Below, in pieces: positions 23,881-33,374 of a stretch of 64,000 nt of DNA; within the stretch, counting starts at the first letter, position 1; each line of letters begins with the position of its first letter. This DNA is from UBA11986 sp031402435 (GTDB taxonomy: Bacteria > Bacteroidota > Ignavibacteria > UBA10030 > UBA6906): NCBI GenBank assembly GCA_031402435.1, contig JANNSJ010000012.1:19739-83738 (forward strand). The letters are read 5' to 3'. Both the position numbers and the translations under genes were made by a program. The notes beneath the pieces were generated by a model, which was not told the origin of the DNA, searched no databases, and worked only from the letters and a program-made list of their open reading frames with translations.

Positions 23881-26328
23881 ATGGCTAAGAACATGAAGCA
23901 ACCGAAAAGGATGCAGCGCTCATCCGCGAAACCTGTCAAGCACAGCGACCACGGATACGCTGTACCCATCGAGAAACTCCGCTGGCGCTGTTCGACGCGT
24001 GATCTCGGCATCACCTCCATCAATGAGGTTCAGCCTTCAACGGAAATCATTGGACAGGACCGGGCGCTACGCGCATTGCGCGTTGGCCTGGAGATGGGAC
24101 AGTACGGATACAATGTGTTTGTCACGGGAAGTGTCGGCACCGGACGCACGACCACCATCAAACGGCTCTTGCAAGAGTACGAGCACCAGCAGGCCGAGTT
24201 GACGGATAAATGTTACGTCCACAATTTCCATGATGCAGACTCACCCCTGATGATCATGCTGCAGGCAGGCCAGGGCGCCGGGTTCAAAAAGGACATGGAG
24301 TTGCTCGTTGCCGAACTGCTGAAAGGCGTCCCGGCTCTTTTTGAGAGCAGGCGGTACCAGGAACAGCGCAAATCTCTCCTCGATCATTTCCAGTCGCGAC
24401 AACGCAGCGTGTTGAAGGATTTTGAGAAACGCGTGAAAGACAGAGGCTTCGAAGTTGTTCAGGTGCAATCAGGACCATCAATGCGGCCGGAGATCGCTCC
24501 GGTTATCGAGGGCAACCCGACGAGTATCGAACAGCTTCAGGGTAAGGTCGATACCGGCGAGATGGCCCAGGCCGACTTGAATAAACTTCTCACGGTCCAG
24601 ACAGATCTTGAAGGACAGATGGACATCGTCATGCGCGAGATGCGAAACATCGAACGCCGCGCAAAAACATCGATGGATGAACTCACGCATAAAATCGTCG
24701 TCCCCTTTGTCGAAGAGTTGCTCGACGATTTGAAGGCAAAGTATACAACGGAAAAGGTCCGGCAGTATTTTGACGACGTCAAGACGAACGTCATTGAGAA
24801 TGTACAACGGTTCAACCCCAAGGATGAACAACAGACGTCCCTTCTCGGCATGCAGATGCACAAGGAAGAGGACACATTCCTGGAATACCGGGTCAATATT
24901 ATTGTGGATAACAGCGGGAAGAAGGGCGTTCCCATTATCATCGAGACAAACCCGCGCTACAAAAATCTCTTCGGTACCATTGAGCGCATGATTGACCGCA
25001 ATGGAGTGTGGCGTACAGACTTTACACACATCAAAGCGGGGTCGCTCGTGAATGCCGACGGAGGCTTTCTCGTCATCAATGCCGTAGACGCTCTGAGCGA
25101 ACCCGGCGTCTGGCCAACGTTGAAGCGCGTCCTTCGCAACCGGCAGATTGAAATCCAGCCGCTTGAATCAAGCATCTTCGGCAGTAGCTCAGCCCTTAAA
25201 CCTGAGCCGCTCGACTTGAACGTCAAGATCATCATGGTCGGCGATGCCTACATCTATCACCTCCTCTACGACAATGACGATGACTTCAAGAAGATTTTTA
25301 AGATCAGGGCAGACTTTGACAACCAGATGCCCAACGATCAGAAGTCTCTTGCAAGTTACATCGCTTTCATCAAACGCGTATGCGATGAGGAGAAGTTGGC
25401 GGCATTCGATCTGAGTGGCGTAACGGAATTTGTCGAGTATGGCGTACGCCTCGCCGGGGATCAGAAAAAACTCTCTACTCGCTTCAGCATGCTGGCTGAC
25501 GTCATTCGTGAAGCTGACTACTGGGCAAACAAGGATGCCGCAAGCGAGATCACTGGCTTGCATATTCGCAAGGCGCTTGACGAACGCATCGAACGCGTGA
25601 AGATGATAGAGGAACGAATTCAGGAAATGATCATCGATGGCTCGATCATGATCGACACCACCGGTGCGGTTGTTGGGCAGGTCAATGGCCTTTCGGTACT
25701 TGATGTCCATGATTATGCCTTCGGCAAGCCTTCCCGCATCACCGTGAAAACCTCCATGGGCCGGGCCGGCATTATCAATATTGAGCGCGAAGCTGATATG
25801 AGCGGCCCCTCGCATAATAAGGGCGTTCTGATTTTGGGTGGCTATCTGCGATACAAGTATGCGCAGGACAAGCCTCTTGTGCTCAGCGCGAGCATCGCGT
25901 TTGAACAATCGTACTCCGGCGTGGATGGCGATAGCGCCTCATCAACGGAAGTCTATGCGATGCTTTCCAGCCTTTCCGGTGTGCCGATCCGTCAGGAACT
26001 TGCAGTTACCGGCTCGGTGAACCAGCACGGAGAAGTTCAGGTGATAGGAGGGGTGAATCTGAAGATCGAAGGCTTTTTCGATGTTTGCAAAGCCCGCGGC
26101 TTGACCGGGACGCAAGGCGTGCTCATCCCACAGGGTAACATCAACGATCTCATGCTGCGACACGATGTTGTTGACGCTGTGAAGGAAAAGAAATTCCGTA
26201 TCTATGTTGTGAAGACCATCGATGAGGGCATTGCAATCCTCACCGGAAAACCCGCTCTGGCAATCCACAAGCTGGTCAATGCGCAACTGTTGAAGTTCGC
26301 GAAACGGGGAAAGAAGATGGGTGGATAG
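23881..26328 (+). CDS. LonC-type ATP-dependent protease (AAA_32 + Lon catalytic domain)
   Basis: 815 residues of the YcbZ/LonC branch. Residues 30-100 carry an AAA-like segment whose P-loop reads GSVGTGRT (83-90), with arginine (Arg89) where lysine is usual; a long helical, charged insert follows (about 130-330). The C-terminal 200 residues are a Lon protease domain with Ser685 in DGDSASS and Lys728 in GGVNLKIEGF, 43 residues apart as in Lon, forming the Ser-Lys dyad. Cytoplasmic. The protease half looks active; ATP use is less certain. It is monocistronic or leads the ybaK-like gene 37 bases downstream. Confidence 0.88.
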   Translation: MAKNMKQPKRMQRSSAKPVKHSDHGYAVPIEKLRWRCSTRDLGITSINEVQPSTEIIGQDRALRALRVGLEMGQYGYNVFVTGSVGTGRTTTIKRLLQEYEHQQAELTDKCYVHNFHDADSPLMIMLQAGQGAGFKKDMELLVAELLKGVPALFESRRYQEQRKSLLDHFQSRQRSVLKDFEKRVKDRGFEVVQVQSGPSMRPEIAPVIEGNPTSIEQLQGKVDTGEMAQADLNKLLTVQTDLEGQMDIVMREMRNIERRAKTSMDELTHKIVVPFVEELLDDLKAKYTTEKVRQYFDDVKTNVIENVQRFNPKDEQQTSLLGMQMHKEEDTFLEYRVNIIVDNSGKKGVPIIIETNPRYKNLFGTIERMIDRNGVWRTDFTHIKAGSLVNADGGFLVINAVDALSEPGVWPTLKRVLRNRQIEIQPLESSIFGSSSALKPEPLDLNVKIIMVGDAYIYHLLYDNDDDFKKIFKIRADFDNQMPNDQKSLASYIAFIKRVCDEEKLAAFDLSGVTEFVEYGVRLAGDQKKLSTRFSMLADVIREADYWANKDAASEITGLHIRKALDERIERVKMIEERIQEMIIDGSIMIDTTGAVVGQVNGLSVLDVHDYAFGKPSRITVKTSMGRAGIINIEREADMSGPSHNKGVLILGGYLRYKYAQDKPLVLSASIAFEQSYSGVDGDSASSTEVYAMLSSLSGVPIRQELAVTGSVNQHGEVQVIGGVNLKIEGFFDVCKARGLTGTQGVLIPQGNINDLMLRHDVVDAVKEKKFRIYVVKTIDEGIAILTGKPALAIHKLVNAQLLKFAKRGKKMGG

Positions 26329-26365
26329 GAAACGATGAAGGCATCGCGCCCGGGAAATCGAGACC

Positions 26366-26857
26366 ATGGATTACCCCATTACTTCTGCCATCCGTTTTCT
26401 TCGTGAGAAGAACATCTCCTTCACTCCACACCTCTATACATACGAAGAGAATGGCGGCACAAGAGCCTCGGCTGTTGCTCTTCACGTTGACGAACATACC
26501 GTAGTCAAAACACTCGTCATGCAAACAAACGAGCGAAAGCCATTGCTCGTGTTGATGCACGGCGATCGGGAAGTCTCCACAAAACAGCTCGCTCGAATCC
26601 TTGGCATGAAAACCGTCGAGCCGTGCGACGCTGCATCCGCACAGAAATACACCGGCTATCTCTTTGGCGGAACAAGTCCGTTCGGCACAAGGACGAATCT
26701 CCCGGTGTTCGTCGAATCGTCCATATTCTCACTCCCCAAGATTTATATCAACGGGGGCAAGCGAGGATTCCTTGTTGAGATCAATCCTGACAACCTTCGC
26801 ATTTTGCTGAATGTTCAAGAAGTATTTGTGTCGATTGAAAGCCAGGCTCGTTTCTGA
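26366..26857 (+). CDS. YbaK/EbsC-family aminoacyl-tRNA deacylase
   Basis: 163 residues with the YbaK fold. Lys48 in VDEHTVVKTLVM corresponds to the conserved lysine that positions mischarged aminoacyl-tRNA, and the glycine-rich LFGGTSPFGTRTNLPVFVE and IYINGGKRGFLVEINP blocks are typical of YbaK, which clears Cys-tRNA(Pro). The family includes related deacylases with other specificities, so the exact substrate is inferred. No signal peptide. It begins 37 bases after the LonC gene and is followed by a well-matched promoter for dcd. Confidence 0.85.
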   Translation: MDYPITSAIRFLREKNISFTPHLYTYEENGGTRASAVALHVDEHTVVKTLVMQTNERKPLLVLMHGDREVSTKQLARILGMKTVEPCDAASAQKYTGYLFGGTSPFGTRTNLPVFVESSIFSLPKIYINGGKRGFLVEINPDNLRILLNVQEVFVSIESQARF

Positions 26858-26884
26858 TTCTACACTCCTGAAGGATAAGCCCGG

Positions 26885-26915
26885 TTTGCATTTTACCCCA
26901 TTTCTCCTAAATTTA
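26885..26915 (+). promoter_or_regulatory. Candidate Bacteroidota-type promoter of dcd
   Basis: TTTG (26885-26888), exactly 19 bases, then TAAATTTA (26908-26915), a seven-of-eight match to TAnnTTTG, about 50 bases before the dcd start. This is one of the best matches in the window. Confidence 0.55.
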
Positions 26916-26964
26916 ACTGGTAATTGCTGCTGTACCCGCTCCGAAAACTCCTTTTCATTCCCAA

Positions 26965-27507
26965 ATGATTCTCACTGATATCAAGATCCTTGAAGAAATG
27001 AAGAAGGGGACGATTGCTATTCAACCCTTTGACCGGAAGTTTCTCGGCTCGAACTCGTACGACGTCCATCTCGGCAGGCATCTCGCGACGTACAAAAGCG
27101 ACATCCTCGACGCGAAAGAGCATAATCAAATTGACCATTTCGAGATTGCCGATGACGGACTGATCCTTCTCCCCCACCGATTGTATCTTGGTGTCACGGA
27201 GGAATACACCGAGACGCATGCACACGTACCTTTCCTTGAAGGCAAGAGCAGCATCGGCCGCCTCGGGATCGACATCCACGCAACCGCAGGCAAGGGAGAC
27301 ATCGGCTTCTGCAACACGTGGACATTGGAAATTTCCGTGAAGCAGCCCGTGCGCGTGTATTATGGAATGCCCATCGGACAACTCATCTATTTTGAAATCT
27401 CTGGAGACATCGGCACATCATACAAGGCGAAGGAATCCGCCAAGTACAACACACGCACGGATAAGCCGGTGGAGTCGATGATGTTCAAGAACTTTCAAAA
27501 GCATTGA
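26965..27507 (+). CDS. dcd: dCTP deaminase
   Basis: 180 residues with the trimeric dUTPase/dCTP-deaminase fold. The signature block EGKSSIGRLGIDIHATAG (92-109) followed by GDIGFCNTWTLEI (111-123) contains the substrate-binding serine/arginine and the catalytic glutamate in TLE. The enzyme converts dCTP to dUTP, feeding dTMP synthesis through dUTPase. Bifunctional forms that go straight to dUMP exist and cannot be excluded by eye. No ribosome binding site is obvious, as for several other genes here. It precedes the ferritin-like gene by 79 bases. Confidence 0.92.
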   Translation: MILTDIKILEEMKKGTIAIQPFDRKFLGSNSYDVHLGRHLATYKSDILDAKEHNQIDHFEIADDGLILLPHRLYLGVTEEYTETHAHVPFLEGKSSIGRLGIDIHATAGKGDIGFCNTWTLEISVKQPVRVYYGMPIGQLIYFEISGDIGTSYKAKESAKYNTRTDKPVESMMFKNFQKH

Positions 27508-27586
27508 TCATCTGAAGCAATACCTTGAAAAAGAAGGTGCACCACAGTAATCACAACAATCGACACGTAAAGAGAGAAGGAGGGCT

Positions 27587-28051
27587 ATGAAAGAACAATA
27601 CCGGCAGCAGATCATCGACATGCTCACGATCGCGTACTGGATGGAGATCGAGACGGTCACGAACTACATCGCAAATTCCATTGACCTTGACGGTGTGAGG
27701 GCCGAGGAGATCAAGAAATCACTCGCGGCTGATATCACCGAGGAACTACTCCACGCTCAAAACATTGCCAAACGCATCAAAGAGGTTGGCGGCAGTGTTC
27801 CGGGGTCAGTGGGTTTTAAAGGCAGTCCAAAAATCCTTGCAGCCACCGGCAGACTCCACCGATGTCGTGGCAGTAATCAGGGGGTCATCGAGGCCGAGGA
27901 CGGGGCGATCGCTCACTACGGAAAACTCATCGACCTCGCCGGGGAGGCACACGACTACGTCACCCAGGATATTTGCATCACGCAGCTTGGAGACGAGGAG
28001 TCACACCGCGTAATGTTTGCTGGTTTCCTGAAAGAATACGCGAAGAGTTGA
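27587..28051 (+). CDS. Ferritin-like di-iron protein with two compensating frameshifts
   Basis: 154-residue four-helix-bundle protein preceded by a strong GAAGGAGG. Iron ligands expected of ferritin-like proteins are visible: Glu20/22, Glu53-x-x-His56, Glu102/104 and Glu137-x-x-His140. Between TTTTAAA (27814-27820) and GGGGG (27880-27884) the protein in this frame reads GSPKILAATGRLHRCRGSNQ, unlike the family, whereas the +1 frame reads VQKSLQPPADSTDVVAVIRG, which fits the expected QSSLQPP-type loop leading into VIEAE. So about 21 residues appear to be translated out of frame, by one extra base and one missing base in short homopolymers. A role in iron storage or oxidative defence is inferred. 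Confidence 0.75.
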   Translation: MKEQYRQQIIDMLTIAYWMEIETVTNYIANSIDLDGVRAEEIKKSLAADITEELLHAQNIAKRIKEVGGSVPGSVGFKGSPKILAATGRLHRCRGSNQGVIEAEDGAIAHYGKLIDLAGEAHDYVTQDICITQLGDEESHRVMFAGFLKEYAKS

Positions 28052-28085
28052 TACGGTCCAAATCCAACAACAGGAGAACGTAACG

Positions 28086-29912
28086 ATGGTTGATGTCAAT
28101 ACGAATCCAAAGCTGAAGTCATGGGTCGAAGCGATGCGCGTGCTCTGCAAACCGAATGAAGTACATTGGTGCGACGGTTCCGATGATGAGTACAACAGGA
28201 TATGTGAACGGATGGTAACATCCGGTACATTCAAAAAACTGAATCCAGCTAAACGACCCGGCAGTTACCTTGCACTTTCCGATCCGAGCGACGTTGCCCG
28301 GGTCGAAGACAGGACATACATCTGCAGCCTGAGAAAACAGGATGCCGGTCCGACAAACAACTGGGTGCCACCGAAGGAGATGAAAGCAACCCTGGGAAAA
28401 CTGTTCGATGGCTGCATGCGCGGAAGAATAATGTACGTTGTACCGTTCAGCATGGGGCCGTTGGGCTCTTCCATCTCCCATATTGGCATAGAGATCACCG
28501 ATTCTCCGTATGTCGTTGTCAATATGAATATCATGACACGCATGGGCGCGAAGGTACTCGAGATTCTCGGCGACGGGGAATTCGTTCCATGCATGCACTC
28601 TGTTGGCTTGCCACTTGCACCGGGGCAGAAAGATGTTCCATGGCCGTGTAATCATGACCAGAAGTATATCGTCCATTTCCCTGAGGAACGATCCATCTGG
28701 TCGTTCGGCAGCGGATATGGAGGCAATGCCCTACTTGGGAAAAAGTGCTTTGCATTGCGTATCGCTTCTGCCATGGCGCGTGATGAAGGCTGGCTTGCGG
28801 AGCACATGCTGATTCTTGGCGTTGAATCCCCCGAACACGAAAAAACATACGTTGCGGCGGCATTTCCAAGCGCGTGCGGCAAAACGAATTTTGCGATGCT
28901 GATCCCACCAAAAGCATTTGATGGATGGAAGGTGACAACTGTTGGCGATGATATCGCGTGGATCAAACCCGGCACAGATGGAAGATTATATGCAATCAAC
29001 CCGGAAGCGGGATACTTCGGCGTCGCTCCTGGAACGTCGGAGAAATCGAATTCAAATGCCATGGCAAGCATTCGCACGAATACCATCTTCACCAACGTTG
29101 CCATGACGCCGGACGGCGACGTATGGTGGGAAGGAATGACGGATACTCAGCCGCCTGCGTTGATCGATTGGCAAGGCAAGGAGTGGACGCCGCAAAGCGG
29201 GCGACTTGCTGCACATCCAAACGCCAGATTCACCGCACCGGCTCACCAAAATCCCGTTATTGATGAGAATTGGGAAAACCCCAGCGGTGTTCCGATCAGC
29301 GCGTTCATCTTCGGCGGGCGTAGAAGTTCAGTCATCCCGCTTGTCTGTCAGGCAGTCAACTGGAATTTTGGAGTCTATATGGCAGCAACAATGGGCTCCG
29401 AAACAACCGCGGCGGCGGCAGGGCAGGTTGGAACTGTCCGGCGCGACCCCATGGCCATGCTTCCGTTCGTCGGGTACCACATGGCAGACTACTTCAACCA
29501 CTGGCTGCAGTTCGGAAGAAACATCCACAACCCACCCCGCATCTTTGGAGTCAATTGGTTTCGGAAGGATGAGAAAGGAAAATTCGTTTGGCCCGGGTTT
29601 GGCGAGAACATGAGAGTCCTAAGCTGGATTGTCAACCGCGTTCACGGACGGGGGTATTCAATCGAGAGCCCGCTGGGATGGATGCCGCGCTACGAGGACA
29701 TGAACTGGCAGGGACTCGAATCCATGACACTGGAAACATTTAACAAGCTGATGTCTGTGAGTAGTGACGAATGGAAAACCGAGATTCTCTCCCACGAGGA
29801 GATGTTCTCGAAACTCTACGACAAGCTGCCTCGTGAGTTCATCTTTATGAGGGAGCTGATACATTCTGGTATCTGGCGATCTCCAGCAAAGTGGACGCTT
29901 GCTCAAGAATAA
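28086..29912 (+). CDS. pckG: Phosphoenolpyruvate carboxykinase (GTP)
   Basis: 608 residues, the usual length of the GTP-dependent class. The P-loop is SACGKTN (262-268), whose cysteine is the hyper-reactive residue of this class; MYVVPFSMGPLGSSISHIGIEITDSPYVV and the C-terminal LGWMPRYEDMNW-GL block are also diagnostic. It interconverts oxaloacetate and PEP, linking the TCA cycle to gluconeogenesis. An AGGAG is placed before the ATG. It begins 34 bases after the ferritin-like gene and is followed by a 408-base gap without a recognisable terminator. Confidence 0.96.
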   Translation: MVDVNTNPKLKSWVEAMRVLCKPNEVHWCDGSDDEYNRICERMVTSGTFKKLNPAKRPGSYLALSDPSDVARVEDRTYICSLRKQDAGPTNNWVPPKEMKATLGKLFDGCMRGRIMYVVPFSMGPLGSSISHIGIEITDSPYVVVNMNIMTRMGAKVLEILGDGEFVPCMHSVGLPLAPGQKDVPWPCNHDQKYIVHFPEERSIWSFGSGYGGNALLGKKCFALRIASAMARDEGWLAEHMLILGVESPEHEKTYVAAAFPSACGKTNFAMLIPPKAFDGWKVTTVGDDIAWIKPGTDGRLYAINPEAGYFGVAPGTSEKSNSNAMASIRTNTIFTNVAMTPDGDVWWEGMTDTQPPALIDWQGKEWTPQSGRLAAHPNARFTAPAHQNPVIDENWENPSGVPISAFIFGGRRSSVIPLVCQAVNWNFGVYMAATMGSETTAAAAGQVGTVRRDPMAMLPFVGYHMADYFNHWLQFGRNIHNPPRIFGVNWFRKDEKGKFVWPGFGENMRVLSWIVNRVHGRGYSIESPLGWMPRYEDMNWQGLESMTLETFNKLMSVSSDEWKTEILSHEEMFSKLYDKLPREFIFMRELIHSGIWRSPAKWTLAQE

Positions 29913-30320
29913 ATGTCAGTTATCTGCACACTACTTTTCACATGGATGCTGGCGCGAATGGAGCCTTCGGTAACCCCAGGGGCTCTTACGTTTTCACACG
30001 GTCTATAACGAAACCCTATCTACAGAGAAACTTCGACCAGTTTGCTGTGGTGGCAGCTCTAGAAGTCAGGGACGCTGTACCAGGATCATCTTAAGACAAC
30101 CCGTTCACAACCGCCACGAATTCGGGTTTAGCAATTTCTCCATTCGATAATGCCATTGTAACCCCTCGGCAAGGAAAATTTTCCGGCAAAATGTAATACA
30201 CTACCTCCATGGCTCGTGAAAGACCTGCGGAAACCATACGAATGGCGATGAGCATACATTGGTACACTTGTTGCAGACAAGTAGCATTCAGGTGATCGTA
30301 GTCATTTTGAAGGCGGGTCT
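29913..30320. other. 408-base intergenic region
   Basis: No gene was recognised. It holds a 12-base palindrome, GGAAAATTTTCC, around 30172-30183 and a 6-bp inverted repeat ACTTGT/ACAAGT (30266-30271 and 30277-30282) 40 bases before the histidine kinase start. A weak TTG-N20-TA pair overlaps the second repeat, so it could be an operator, but the match is poor. Confidence 0.4.
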
Positions 30321-33242
30321 ATGAAGCTGTACTTTCTTGTTTCCTTGGCATACAGTATCGTCAACTCGGGGCTGGCAGGAATCATTCTGTTCAAATCCAG
30401 ACGGAACCTGCTCAGCAAATTCTACGCTTTCAGCGTATTCTGTCTGGTGGTGCTCGGAACACTCTGGTATTTCCTGACAAATCCGGTTGACATGCTTCCT
30501 GTTGCGCCGTTGGAACAAGGCAGTGCATTCATCTACGCGCTCTTCCCGTTCTTTTTCCTTCACTTCATGCTCATCTTCCTCCGCCGGTATGAAGTGGTCA
30601 ACTCCACGAAGATCATCTTTGCCACATACTTTGTCGGACTTTTTTGTTACACGCTCGTATTGCTGGACCTGATTCCGCTTCCCTTCTCGAAGGATCTTGG
30701 CGTTAACTCAACCGGGTTTGTGTACTTCATAACGTGGATGTCGATGCTCTTCGCGATTGGCGTTGCGTTGCTGTACTCCCTGATCGGGGGGTTTGCCGAA
30801 CGCGGGATGGGATCGAATCTTTTGTTTTTTGCCGTCGCGCTGTTAATGCTTATGCTCCCAACACCGTTTACGGTATCCCTCTTTTCGGTTGTAATGCACA
30901 ACAGTTTTCTTCCATACTTTGTCTCCTCGACACTCTCATTGGCAATCATCGTATTTCTCGTGTTCCGTCACCGCATGACAATGAACACGCCGTACCAGGC
31001 AATGAAATCAGCACTCGCGGCAATGAATGATGTGATCATCAAAACGAACGCGGATTACCAGATTGATATGGTACAGGGGGCAATCGTACCTCTTATCGGA
31101 TATGAAGTGAACGATATCCTTGGAAAGGACCTGCGCACATTCCTTCGCGACACGACATATCTGGACCAATACCGAGAACAGGTATTGTCGGAGAAAGTAA
31201 AGGAGTTCTTCTTCGACACAGATGTGTTGTGCAAGAATGGTTCAATGATACCCATGGAATTTTCCTTCACTCCCGTATTCGGGAATGAAGAGATCGTTGG
31301 GTTTGTTGGCGTTGGGCGTAACATCAGCGAAAGGAGGAATGCGGAACAGGCGCTACAGGAAAGCGAGGCACGATACCGCTTACTCTTCGAAAGCAATCCA
31401 AGCCCGATGTTGGTATACGATCTGGACAGCCTGCGTTTTCTCCTCGTTAACACGGCAGCCATTCGGCACTATGGCTTTTCAGTGGACGAGTTTATGACAA
31501 TGACTGTGTCGGAACTTCTGGTAGCACCCGGAACCAATGATTCTGTCGAAGAACAGCACCGCAGAAAAGATGGGACATTGTTCGCTGTGGAGGCCTCGGC
31601 TCACGCTATCGTCTTCGGCGATCGACCCGCGCGATTGGTCATGGTCACCGATATCACTAAACGGAAGCTCGCCGAGGAAGCGATCCTAAAATCGGAAGAA
31701 CAATACCGCCGATATTTTGAGGAGGACCTGACGGGCTATATGTGTGCCTCCCCCGACGGGAAAATCAAAACCTGTAATCCGGCATTCGTTCACATCTTCG
31801 GTTTTGCATCAACAGACGAAGCTCTCCGCACGAATTTACGCTTACTCTACCAGAATGCGATGTCGTTTGAGGCCCTTCTTCGGCAGTTGCAAAAATCACG
31901 GGAGCTTGTGAACCACGAGGAACAGCTCCGTCGAATTGATGGCCAGCCGGTGTATGTTATCGAGAACATGATTGGAACGTTTAATGAAGCGGGCGAACTC
32001 ACCGAGATCCGGACATACATTTTCGACAATACGGGGCGCAAAAAACTTGAAGATGAACTCCGGCATGCACAAAAGATGGAGAACCTTGGATCGCTGGCAG
32101 GGGGCATCGCGCACGATTTTAACAACATACTGGCGATCATTTCGGTGCATGCATCGATCCTGAAGAAACATATTCCGAAAAATGAAAAGATAGCGCAGAA
32201 CGTGGAGGCACTTTCCGATGCGGGAGGACGAGCCGCTGCATTGGTCAGGCAACTGTTGACGTTTGCCCGCCGGACTGAGGCGGTGTTCGAGCCCGTAAAC
32301 ATCAACGTGGTTGTGGAAGAGTTGGTCAAGATGGTGACGCCAACATTCCCAAAAACTATCGACATTGAGCTGCGCCTCAGCAAAGAGATTCCCACCATCT
32401 CCGCCGACACCAACCAATTGCATCAATTGTTGCTCAATCTCTGTGTCAACGCACGCGACGCTATGCTGCCAAGCGGTACACTGCTGATCAGTACTGAATC
32501 CTTGAACGGGTCCGTGGTTCGCCGGAGATTTCCCGTGGCCCGGGAAGATCAATATGCCTGCATCAGTGTCACCGATACCGGAACTGGCATGGACGAGGTT
32601 ACTCGGGCAAGGATTTTCGAACCCTTCTTTACAACCAAGGGGGTGGGCAAAGGCACGGGTCTGGGCTTGTCGGTGGTCTATGGTATTGTCAAGACTCATC
32701 ACGGCTTTATCGATCTGGAAACTGAGGTGGGACATGGAACATCTTTCAAGATGTACTTCGCCAGCCCGCGACGTCAAATTCGTGATGCGATTGAGACCGT
32801 GAAGGTGGAAGATGACATCAGCGGTGGCACTGAAACCATCCTCTTGGTTGAAGACGAGGATCGGCTCTTAATCCCCCTCAAAGGCCTGCTTGAAGAACAG
32901 GGGTATCAGGTTATCGTCGCACGGGACGGTGTTCAGGCAGTTGAGGTGTACACTCAGAATATGGACAAGATTGCTCTGGTATTGTCAGACATTGGACTCC
33001 CCAAGCAGGACGGATGGGCGGCTTTCCTTCAAATGCGCGAAAGCAACCCGAAGGTACGGGCAATACTCGCGAGCGGGAATTTTGATCTCAGCAAAAAACC
33101 TGAAATGATCGAGCGCGGCATCATTCAGTTCATCCAGAAGCCCTATATCCTGGACCAGATACTGCGAACAGTGCGGGCAGCTCTGGATTCTACACCAATG
33201 GAGTCCCTCCAACCCCATTCCGGCGGGGCACAGGGAAAGTGA
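30321..33242 (+). CDS. Hybrid sensor histidine kinase (7TM-PAS3-HK-REC)
   Basis: 973 residues. The first 215 form seven hydrophobic helices like the 7TM sensory modules of histidine kinases. Three PAS-type domains follow (about 230-345, 350-455, 460-575; the joints ISERRNAEQALQESEARYR, ITKRKLAEEAILKSEEQYR and RKKLEDELRHAQKMENLG are typical). HisKA has phospho-acceptor His598 in GGIAHDFNN; the ATPase has DTGTGMDE and FFTTKGVGKGTGLGLSVVYG. A C-terminal receiver has Asp890 in LSDIGLPKQDGW and a conserved lysine in FIQKPY. It should autophosphorylate and relay to its own receiver. No DNA-binding regulator is adjacent, so its output partner is unknown. Confidence 0.9.
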   Translation: MKLYFLVSLAYSIVNSGLAGIILFKSRRNLLSKFYAFSVFCLVVLGTLWYFLTNPVDMLPVAPLEQGSAFIYALFPFFFLHFMLIFLRRYEVVNSTKIIFATYFVGLFCYTLVLLDLIPLPFSKDLGVNSTGFVYFITWMSMLFAIGVALLYSLIGGFAERGMGSNLLFFAVALLMLMLPTPFTVSLFSVVMHNSFLPYFVSSTLSLAIIVFLVFRHRMTMNTPYQAMKSALAAMNDVIIKTNADYQIDMVQGAIVPLIGYEVNDILGKDLRTFLRDTTYLDQYREQVLSEKVKEFFFDTDVLCKNGSMIPMEFSFTPVFGNEEIVGFVGVGRNISERRNAEQALQESEARYRLLFESNPSPMLVYDLDSLRFLLVNTAAIRHYGFSVDEFMTMTVSELLVAPGTNDSVEEQHRRKDGTLFAVEASAHAIVFGDRPARLVMVTDITKRKLAEEAILKSEEQYRRYFEEDLTGYMCASPDGKIKTCNPAFVHIFGFASTDEALRTNLRLLYQNAMSFEALLRQLQKSRELVNHEEQLRRIDGQPVYVIENMIGTFNEAGELTEIRTYIFDNTGRKKLEDELRHAQKMENLGSLAGGIAHDFNNILAIISVHASILKKHIPKNEKIAQNVEALSDAGGRAAALVRQLLTFARRTEAVFEPVNINVVVEELVKMVTPTFPKTIDIELRLSKEIPTISADTNQLHQLLLNLCVNARDAMLPSGTLLISTESLNGSVVRRRFPVAREDQYACISVTDTGTGMDEVTRARIFEPFFTTKGVGKGTGLGLSVVYGIVKTHHGFIDLETEVGHGTSFKMYFASPRRQIRDAIETVKVEDDISGGTETILLVEDEDRLLIPLKGLLEEQGYQVIVARDGVQAVEVYTQNMDKIALVLSDIGLPKQDGWAAFLQMRESNPKVRAILASGNFDLSKKPEMIERGIIQFIQKPYILDQILRTVRAALDSTPMESLQPHSGGAQGK

Positions 33243-33296
33243 GAGTTCTCCGGAACGGAAAGTCATATTGATGCGTTTATATACTTGCCGGCACAT

Positions 33297-33334
33297 CACA
33301 AGCCTCTTGGTTTTACCGGAGGCTTGTGTATTTT
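33297..33334 (+). terminator. Hairpin after the histidine kinase gene
   Basis: A perfect 10-bp stem (33297-33306 with 33319-33328), 12-base loop and then a weak T-rich stretch (TATTTT). The same bases include TTG-N19-TATTTTAC (33307-33336), a possible promoter for msrA, so the element may end one transcript and start the next. Confidence 0.5.
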
Positions 33335-33374
33335 ACAGGGAGTACAACAAACTATCACCCAAGGGTTACCAACA

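Noticed and set aside
29891..30094. 67-codon frame overlapping the end of pckG
   Set aside because: It starts inside pckG, lacks a ribosome binding site and shows no recognisable pattern.
31896..32777. 293-codon minus-strand frame inside the histidine kinase
   Set aside because: Antisense shadow of the HisKA/ATPase region with no domain signature.
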